The position numbers and the translations under genes were made by a program. Shown here piece after piece: positions 33,572 through 39,288 of a stretch of DNA of 39,288 nt. Position 1 is the stretch's first letter; every line of letters starts with the position of its first letter. This DNA is from Spirulina subsalsa FACHB-351 (GTDB taxonomy: Bacteria; Cyanobacteriota; Cyanobacteriia; Cyanobacteriales; Spirulinaceae): positions 1-39,288 of the forward strand of contig NZ_JAIHOM010000044.1 of NCBI RefSeq assembly GCF_026130165.1, written 5' to 3'. The notes beneath the pieces are model-generated. The model was not told where the DNA came from and searched no databases. It saw only the letters and a list, made by a program, of their open reading frames with translations.

Positions 33572-35629
33572 ATGACCCCTAAACTCCCCCAACAACGGTG
33601 GATTATTGCCCCTGCTCAACCAGAAGCCGTTGCTGAAGTGGTGCAAAATACCGGACTTTCTCCCGTTTTGGCTCAAGTGCTGCTCAATCGGGGAATTACC
33701 ACCCCCCACGCGGCTCAAGTTTATATGGAGCCGGAGTCGGAGTCATTGCCGCCTCCCTTAGAAGAATTCCCCGACCTCCAGAAAAGTGTAGATTTGTTGA
33801 TCAATGCCATTGAAGAGGGGGAGAAAATCGCCATTTGTGGAGATTACGATGCCGATGGCATGACTAGCACGGCCTTGTTAATTCGGGCGTTGCGTCATTT
33901 GGGGGCTGATGTAGACTATGCCATTCCCAGCCGGATGAAAGACGGTTATGGCATCAATAAACGCATTGTCAAGGAGTTTGCCGAGCAGGGGGTGGGGTTG
34001 ATTCTGACGGTGGATAATGGGATTGCGGCCTATGATGCGATCGCCCTAGCCGTAGAATTAGGCCTCAGTGTCATTATCACCGACCACCACGACCTCCCCC
34101 CCAAACTTCCCCCGGCCGATGCCATTCTCAACCCCAAACTCATCCCAGAAGATTCCCCCTATTGCGGATTAGCTGGGGTCGGTGTCGCCTATATTTTAGC
34201 CGTCACCCTCGCCCAACAACTGGGCCACCCTAAAGGCCTCATTGATCCCCTTCTCGAACTCTTCACCCTCGGAACAATTGCCGACCTTGCCCCCTTAGTG
34301 GGGGTCAATCGTCGCTGGCTTAAACGGGGCTTAAAACGGCTTCCCAAGTCCAATTTAGAAGGGATTAAAGCCCTGATGCAGGTGGCTGGAGTGGGGAACG
34401 AAAATAAACCCATGCCGCCGGATGCCATTGGTTTTCGTCTCGGGCCCAGGATTAACGCCGTCGGTCGTATTGGCGACCCACAAATTGTCATTGAACTGTT
34501 AACCACCGATGACCCCGGTATTGCCTTAGAACGGGCGATGTATTGCGAACAACGCAATCAAGAACGACAAGATATGTGTACTCAAATTGAGTTAGAAGCC
34601 CTTGAGAAAATCGAAAATGAACCCATTCTCTGGCAAAACGACCGGGTTTTAGTCATTTTTCAACCCCATTGGCATCATGGGGTAATTGGAATTGTAGCCT
34701 CTCGTTTAGTGGAACGGTACGGAGTTCCCGTGTTTATTTGCACCTCAGAAGATGATGGCTCGATTATTCGCGGTTCCGCCCGAGGGATTCCTGAGTTTCA
34801 TGTCTCCCAAGCGTTAAATTATTGTGATGATGTCTTAGAAAAACATGGCGGACACAAAGCGGCGGGAGGATTTAGTCTTAAAGCGGAAGCCTTGGCCGCC
34901 TTTAAAACCCGTTTGAGCGAATTTGCTCACCAATGTTTAGATCCCCATCATCTTAAACCTTTAGTTGAAATTGATGTAGAGGTCAGTTTTAGTCAATTAC
35001 AAAGCTTTTTATATCAACAAATTGAGGGTCTTCAACCTTGGGGCATTGGCAATGAAACCCCTATCTTTTTAAGCCCTAATGTGCGGATCATGGAACAGCA
35101 AGTTGTGAAGGGCAATCATTTAAAAGCTACTTTTCAACAGGAAACTCCCCAAGGGAGTAAAGACTTTAAGGGCATTGCTTGGCGGTGGGGCGAGTATTGT
35201 CCTTTACCCACTTGGGTGGATATTGCGTATAAATTAAAGGAAAATACCTTTAATGGGGCAACCAATTTAGAGTTAGAAGTTGTAGGTGTTCGTCCGGCTG
35301 ATCCTCAGTTGATGCCGCTTAAAAATGAAGTGAAAACGGCAATTCATGAACCTCCTAAGACGAGACAATCTCCCATCTTGGCTGAACAGAATGGAGCGGT
35401 GAAAAAGGCTGCTTTTAACTATAATAATCGGCGTTATACTTGTAGTTTGTGGGAGTCATTAAATGAATTGAGGATTCGCAACGATCAGGGGAAAGTATTA
35501 GCCGTTGTGCGGGGACAACGACGGGGTTTATTAGGGGAGAATCGGGATTCGGCTCGGGAAGTCGATGTTACCCAAGCCCCGTTTTATGACTTGATTAAAG
35601 CGGCTTTAGTGGCTTTAAAACAGGGATGA
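33572..35629 (+). CDS. recJ: single-stranded-DNA-specific exonuclease RecJ
   Basis: A 5'-3' ssDNA exonuclease for recombination and mismatch repair. It is 685 aa from ATG 33572; the frame opens at TTG 33530. DYDADGMTSTALL (91-103) and DHH at 171-173 (TDHHDLP) are the DHH phosphoesterase metal motifs; the DHHA1 region has GGHKAAGGFSL. The middle oligonucleotide-binding region (about 470-570) and a cyanobacterium-type C-terminal extension (about 600-685, with RRYTCSLWESLNELRI) follow. Composition changes from G-rich to C-rich at the HIP1 site at 34037. Divergent from trx, convergent with the M20 gene. Confidence 0.96.
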   Translation: MTPKLPQQRWIIAPAQPEAVAEVVQNTGLSPVLAQVLLNRGITTPHAAQVYMEPESESLPPPLEEFPDLQKSVDLLINAIEEGEKIAICGDYDADGMTSTALLIRALRHLGADVDYAIPSRMKDGYGINKRIVKEFAEQGVGLILTVDNGIAAYDAIALAVELGLSVIITDHHDLPPKLPPADAILNPKLIPEDSPYCGLAGVGVAYILAVTLAQQLGHPKGLIDPLLELFTLGTIADLAPLVGVNRRWLKRGLKRLPKSNLEGIKALMQVAGVGNENKPMPPDAIGFRLGPRINAVGRIGDPQIVIELLTTDDPGIALERAMYCEQRNQERQDMCTQIELEALEKIENEPILWQNDRVLVIFQPHWHHGVIGIVASRLVERYGVPVFICTSEDDGSIIRGSARGIPEFHVSQALNYCDDVLEKHGGHKAAGGFSLKAEALAAFKTRLSEFAHQCLDPHHLKPLVEIDVEVSFSQLQSFLYQQIEGLQPWGIGNETPIFLSPNVRIMEQQVVKGNHLKATFQQETPQGSKDFKGIAWRWGEYCPLPTWVDIAYKLKENTFNGATNLELEVVGVRPADPQLMPLKNEVKTAIHEPPKTRQSPILAEQNGAVKKAAFNYNNRRYTCSLWESLNELRIRNDQGKVLAVVRGQRRGLLGENRDSAREVDVTQAPFYDLIKAALVALKQG

Positions 35630-35652
35630 GATTCTCCGGTTAGGGTTGAACA

Positions 35653-36840
35653 TTAGGATTTCTGCTCATTCTCCCAATATTTATAAGCGGCGTAAGCTAA
35701 TGTCACCACTCCGGTTAAAATGGCGGACTCATCGACCATGAATTCTGGGTGGTGTAGGGGATGATTGACTTGTTCAGGTTGCCCTACGCCCAGACGGAAC
35801 ATTGTCCCGGGGGCTTGTTCCAGGTAGATGGCGAAGTCTTCGGCCCCGAGGGAGGGTTCCGGGATGATTTGCACGTGATCGTTACCCCAGGCCTCTCGGG
35901 CTGCGGCTTCTACTAATTGGGTTAAGGCGGTATCGTTTTGTACCGAAGGCACACCGCGACGATAATTGACTTCGTATTTGGCCTCGTGGGTGGCGCAGAC
36001 ATTGGCGACGAGATGCTCTATCCACTGGGGTAGATTTTCGTGGGTTTCGGGGTGGAGTGATCGCACGGTTCCGGCCAAACGCACTTGATCGGCAATCACA
36101 TTGGGCGCTCGTCCCCCGCTAATTTGCCCAATGGTTAACACGATAGGACGTAAGGGGTTCTGGGTGCGACTAATGGCCTGTTGTAGGGTGGTGATCACTT
36201 GGGCGGCAATCCAGATGGCATCCTTGGCTTCATGGGGGCGCGCTCCATGTCCCGATTCCCCTTGAATAAAGATTTCTAGGTCATCGGCGGCGGCCGTTAA
36301 TGCCCCGTAACGGATACCAATACAACGGGCGGGAATGGAGGGGAAAACATGGAGTCCAAAAATACTACTAACGTCTCGCATTACCCCGTCTCGCACCATC
36401 CAACCTGCTCCTTGGGCGATTTCTTCGGCTGGTTGAAAAATAAAGCGCAGGGTTCCGGGGAGGCGATCGCGCAGTTGAGATAAAACCATCGCCGTTCCCA
36501 ATCCTACCGTCGAATGGACATCATGGCCGCAAGCGTGCATCACCCCCGGAATCCGGGAGGCAAAATCCAGATCGTTGGACTCCTGAATCGGTAAGGCATC
36601 CATATCCGTCCGAATAGCGAGAATCCGGGGATCTTTGCCTTGTCCGGTTAACTCTCCCACTACCCCTGTTTTTCCCACCGCTTCTTGAACGTGCAATCCA
36701 CAGGATGACAACACCCCCGCAATATAGGCGGCCGTTTGATATTCCTGGCCACTCAATTCGGGGTGGGCGTGAATATGACGACGAATCTCAATCAGTCGCG
36801 GGGCTAAGTTTTCGGCAAGTTCTTTAATTTGAGTTAACAT
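35653..36840 (-). CDS. M20 amidohydrolase (N-acyl-amino acid / IAA-conjugate hydrolase type)
   Basis: A 395-aa metallohydrolase of peptidase family M20D. Metal and catalytic motifs are IRTDMDALPI, MHACGHDVHSTVG, PAEEIAQGAGWM and the C-terminal NHPLHHPEFMVDE. It removes acyl groups from amino acid conjugates; the substrate is unknown. The start is ATG 36840 (MLTQIKEL); the reading frame runs on through the repeat region, producing a repetitive PIPDSRFPIP tail that is clearly not coding. The composite repeat sits directly upstream, so promoter sequences could have been altered by it. Confidence 0.92.
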   Translation of the reverse strand: MLTQIKELAENLAPRLIEIRRHIHAHPELSGQEYQTAAYIAGVLSSCGLHVQEAVGKTGVVGELTGQGKDPRILAIRTDMDALPIQESNDLDFASRIPGVMHACGHDVHSTVGLGTAMVLSQLRDRLPGTLRFIFQPAEEIAQGAGWMVRDGVMRDVSSIFGLHVFPSIPARCIGIRYGALTAAADDLEIFIQGESGHGARPHEAKDAIWIAAQVITTLQQAISRTQNPLRPIVLTIGQISGGRAPNVIADQVRLAGTVRSLHPETHENLPQWIEHLVANVCATHEAKYEVNYRRGVPSVQNDTALTQLVEAAAREAWGNDHVQIIPEPSLGAEDFAIYLEQAPGTMFRLGVGQPEQVNHPLHHPEFMVDESAILTGVVTLAYAAYKYWENEQKS

Positions 36841-36848
36841 GAGCCACG

Positions 36849-36966
36849 AGGAATAGGGAATCGGGAATGGGGAATCGGGAATGGGGAATCGGGAATCGGG
36901 AATAATTATCAATTGTCAATTATCAATTATCAATTATCAATTCCCCTGCTCCCCCGCTCCCCGTTC
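36849..36966 (+). repeat. composite tandem repeat: GGGAATMG, CAATTRT, CTGCTCCC
   Basis: Units of GGGAATAGGGAATCGGGAAT are followed by CAATTGT/CAATTAT heptamers and CCCCTGCTCC octamers. It has the same order as copies at 11308 and 31925. It lies between the M20 start and the ChaN-like stop. Confidence 0.88.
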
Positions 36967-36970
36967 CCTA

Positions 36971-37822
36971 TTAATACTGCCACAATAAATCAAACCCACT
37001 GGGGCGATTTTCCCACTCGCTGGGGTGGACAAAACCCACCGAATAATGAACCAAATCCTCCCCTAAACGCCGTTCTACGCGGCTCGGAATGCCATAATTT
37101 TGATAAATATGACCTTTCCCCGCTAAAACAATAATCTGTCGTTCGGGGGAATTGCGCCAAAACTCAGCAATGGTATGTGCCATCGTTTCATCCCATAACA
37201 CTTGAGCCGCAAAAAAGTTATCGAGGGATAAACTATGGCCGTGGCTGCCATGTTGGGCGAAAACTTGGGCGATTTTTTCGCGGTATTCGGGCTGATTGGT
37301 GTCGATTTCGTTGAGGGGGGGAATATAATCAAAATCTTCCCCGGAGAGGCTTTCTAGCCCGTTTCTCGCCACTTTCCGGGTGATTTCTGTGGGGGGATTC
37401 AGGGCAATTACGGGCAGTTGGTGGGCTTTGGCATAGCGGAGGATGGGGGCATAGAATTCCCAATCAAACCCCCAGCGTTGATCATATTCGCTCTGTTCTC
37501 GGAGTTCTTCCTCGCTAATTTCTCCGGCTAAATAGCGGTCTAGGACAGGTTGGAAAGGTTTTTGAAACATTTCCAAGGCGATCGCCAGTTTAGGATTCCT
37601 TTGATGGAGAAATTCAATAATCCGCAACTGTTGCTCATGATGGTCAGGATTATCATGGATTTCTCCGAGATAGACAATCTGAGCGCGTCCCAAGGCGCTC
37701 AAGGTGGCCGACTGGCTAACGGTTGCACCCATCTGGGGGGGTCTTGCCAAACTTACTACATAAGGGGCGCTCACACACAAGGCGACACCCAAGGAGATTG
37801 CAAACCATTTTCGCCAGTTCAT
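36971..37822 (-). CDS. ChaN-family protein
   Basis: A 283-aa member of the ChaN/DUF399 family, some of which bind heme. An N-terminal signal or anchor helix (about 8-26) is present; no proper lipobox is seen around C16, so lipid anchoring is uncertain. Family motifs are IVYLGEIHDNPDHHEQQL, LALEMFQKPFQ-type (AIALEMFQKPFQPVLDRYL) and IVLAGKGHIYQNYGIPSRV. The start is 8 bp downstream of the purQ stop, so it is probably co-transcribed with purQ. Confidence 0.88.
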   Translation of the reverse strand: MNWRKWFAISLGVALCVSAPYVVSLARPPQMGATVSQSATLSALGRAQIVYLGEIHDNPDHHEQQLRIIEFLHQRNPKLAIALEMFQKPFQPVLDRYLAGEISEEELREQSEYDQRWGFDWEFYAPILRYAKAHQLPVIALNPPTEITRKVARNGLESLSGEDFDYIPPLNEIDTNQPEYREKIAQVFAQHGSHGHSLSLDNFFAAQVLWDETMAHTIAEFWRNSPERQIIVLAGKGHIYQNYGIPSRVERRLGEDLVHYSVGFVHPSEWENRPSGFDLLWQY

Positions 37823-37830
37823 GATTAATT

Positions 37831-38526
37831 CTAAATTGCCAATGGAACGGATAGTAAACCTGTAAATAGTTTAAACCCGTCAACGGCTTTTAGCAGGGGA
37901 TCCGATGCTCGTTCTGGGTGGGGCATCATGCCTAAAACGTTTCCGGTTTCGTTAACAATGCCTGCAATATGGTTTAGGGAGCCATTGGGGTTACTTTCTG
38001 GGGTTAAGTTCCCGTGAGCATCACAGTAGCGGAACACCACTTGCTGATTATCTTCTAGGGCCTTTAAGGTGTCCTCATCGGCATGATAGCGTCCTTCGCC
38101 GTGAGCAATGGGGATGGTGATGACCTCTTGGGGGGTGTAAGCTTGAGTCCAGGGGAGATCGGTTCGTTCGACTTTTAAGGGGACGCGATCGCAAATAAAA
38201 TGTAAATCCCGATTGCGCACTAAAGCACCCGGCAGTAATCCCACTTCCGTTAAGACCTGAAACCCATTACACACCCCTAACACATACTTTCCTTGTTGGG
38301 CGTGTTCTCTGACACTGCGCATAATGGGGGAGAAACGGGCGATCGCACCACAGCGTAAATAATCCCCGTAACTAAACCCCCCCGGAATCACCACCACATC
38401 GCAATCTGATAAATCCGTCTCCTGATGCCAAATCATCCGCGTGGATTGTCCTAATACATCACGAGTCACATAGGCCATATCGCGATCGCAATTAGAACCC
38501 GGAAAAACAATCACCCCAAATTTCAT
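37831..38526 (-). CDS. purQ: phosphoribosylformylglycinamidine synthase, glutaminase subunit
   Basis: A class I glutamine amidotransferase that supplies NH3 to PurL in purine synthesis (step 4), working with PurS and PurL. It is 231 aa, the size of the small PurQ type. VVIPGGFSYGDYLRCGA, the nucleophile C86 (GVCNGFQVL), HGEGRYHAD and MPHPERA are intact. I set the start at ATG 38526 (MKFGVIVFPG); a longer frame runs into the tnpB element. Normally purS precedes purQ; here the tnpB element lies directly upstream, so purS is separated or lies elsewhere. Confidence 0.95.
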   Translation of the reverse strand: MKFGVIVFPGSNCDRDMAYVTRDVLGQSTRMIWHQETDLSDCDVVVIPGGFSYGDYLRCGAIARFSPIMRSVREHAQQGKYVLGVCNGFQVLTEVGLLPGALVRNRDLHFICDRVPLKVERTDLPWTQAYTPQEVITIPIAHGEGRYHADEDTLKALEDNQQVVFRYCDAHGNLTPESNPNGSLNHIAGIVNETGNVLGMMPHPERASDPLLKAVDGFKLFTGLLSVPLAI

Positions 38527-38551
38527 GGTTATTTCCCAGCCAAAAACAACA

Positions 38552-38583
38552 TTGACATACTCACCGTGCTGAAGCAACGGTGA
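38552..38583 (-). repeat. right end of the tnpB element: hairpin and TCAA junction
   Basis: On the minus strand TCACCGT, a 9-base loop and ACGGTGA form a 7-bp hairpin (38561-38583) that overlaps the tnpB stop codon. TCAA follows on the minus strand (38552-38555) and is the likely cleavage end, as in IS608-type elements. Right ends of this type also encode the guide RNA. The exact boundary is inferred. Confidence 0.5.
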
Positions 38584-39288
38584 TTCTTGACACCTCAACG
38601 ACTGACGCTGGCGAACCAGTCTTACTCTGTCTCCGTGTCCGTTTAGAGTCGTGGCGATGCCCCATCCCGACTTGATCTATATTTTTAGCGGCATTATCAT
38701 CGCGGTCGTGAGTAGTACCACAGCTTAGGCAAGTAAGAGTTCTCACACTAAGATCAAGTTTTCCCCATTGGTATCCACAGTGAGAGCACACCTGACTAGT
38801 GGGCTCCCATCTACTGACCGTTGAGAATGTTCTGCCATACTTTTCAGCCTTAGATTCGCAAAGAGTTCTAAACTGTCTCCATCCTTGCTGACTAATTGCC
38901 CGTGCGAGTTTACGGTTCTTAACCATACCCGAAACGTTTAAATCTTCTAGAGTGATAGCTTGGTTCTTGCGTATCACAATCCTAGAGACTTTATGCAGGA
39001 AATCGTTTCTAGTATCGGCAATCTTGTTATGTTTTTTGGCAATCTTTAAACGAGTTTTGTGCCGTCTATTAGAGCCTTTGGACTGCCTTGCTAGTTTACG
39101 TTGTAGCTTCCTAACCTTTTTATCCAGCTTGGAGTAATCAGGGCTTTGAAACTTTTCACCTGTACTGAGTACCGCCAAAGTTTTAATCCCTAGATCAATT
39201 CCGACCGATGGATTAATTGGTTCTATTTGCTCTGGCTCTATATCCACAACAAAGCTAAGAAAATATCGATTTGCACAATCTTTGATTA
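38561..39288 (-). CDS. tnpB: TnpB, RNA-guided nuclease of an IS200/IS605 element (5' end outside the window)
   Basis: This is the C-terminal part (about 240 residues in view) of TnpB. The frame is open to the window edge, so the apparent GTG start at 39245 is not the true one. The RuvC-type catalytic residues are all visible: Asp in VGIDLGIKT, Glu in ITLEDLNVSGM and Asp in HDRDDNAAKN. A CxxC...CxxC zinc finger (CSHCGY, CLSCGTTHDRD) is intact. TnpB proteins are guided by RNA from the right end and cut DNA next to a TAM. The stop codon lies inside a hairpin, 35 bp from the purQ start. No tnpA is seen. No frameshift is visible, so it could be functional. Confidence 0.93.
   Translation of the reverse strand, partial: IKDCANRYFLSFVVDIEPEQIEPINPSVGIDLGIKTLAVLSTGEKFQSPDYSKLDKKVRKLQRKLARQSKGSNRRHKTRLKIAKKHNKIADTRNDFLHKVSRIVIRKNQAITLEDLNVSGMVKNRKLARAISQQGWRQFRTLCESKAEKYGRTFSTVSRWEPTSQVCSHCGYQWGKLDLSVRTLTCLSCGTTHDRDDNAAKNIDQVGMGHRHDSKRTRRQSKTGSPASVVEVSRITVASAR

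Noticed and set aside
36841-36912. N-terminal extension of the M20 hydrolase read through the repeat
   Set aside because: It starts at TTG and consists of repeat-encoded PIPDSRF units; the ATG at 36840 begins right at the conserved region.

Overview
The window reads as a chromosomal segment of a cyanobacterium, probably filamentous (Oscillatoriales-like). Evidence: many GCGATCGC (HIP1) octamers; a CobN-type cobaltochelatase, a CruP-type flavoprotein, a TrxY-type thioredoxin, an RRM protein (Rbp) and a ribulose kinase of the cyanobacterial/plant type; and tandem intergenic heptamers such as GGGAATA. The naming of the genus is left open.

Layout. 1-4.2 kb: a small unknown gene, anmK (anhydromuramic acid kinase), a dead scrap of tnpB, an unknown gene and a Ser/Thr kinase. 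4.3-6.1 kb: a two-gene ATPase + PIN-like nuclease cassette on the minus strand. 6.3-8.4 kb: a beta-helix/SLH protein with six SLH repeats. 8.9-11.3 kb: a ClpC that lacks the middle (M) domain. 11.5-16.7 kb: a SAM methyltransferase, a TPR-like protein, a TPM-domain membrane protein and rlmN. 16.8-19.2 kb: an AT-rich type II restriction-modification island: a controller (C) protein with a probable C-box operator, an endonuclease whose active-site spacing matches the Cfr10I/Bse634I family, and a convergent cytosine-C5 methyltransferase. The methyltransferase lies at the end of a PRC-barrel - LapA - nanE gene string. 21.1-24.9 kb: cobN. 24.9-31.9 kb: hemerythrin, cysK, an RluA-like protein, cruP, a cNMP-binding histidine kinase and ribulose kinase. 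31.9-33.4 kb: a small MITE-like element, a bidirectional terminator, a 57-residue basic protein, rbp and thioredoxin. 33.6-38.5 kb: recJ, an M20 amidohydrolase, a ChaN-like protein and purQ. The right edge cuts through an IS200/IS605-type tnpB ending about 25 bp before purQ.

Most genes are household functions (proteolysis, DNA repair, cofactor, sulfur and purine metabolism, cell-wall recycling). Accessory content is concentrated in the ATPase/PIN cassette, the R-M island, the tnpB element and the repeats. The most promising leads are the ATPase-PIN pair as a candidate defence or toxin system; the R-M island together with an apparent scarcity of RCCGGY sites; the M-domain-less ClpC; a MITE built around tandem repeats with TA flanks; repeats that supply stop codons; and an apparent switch of G/C strand bias at HIP1 sites. 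All counts given are hand counts.
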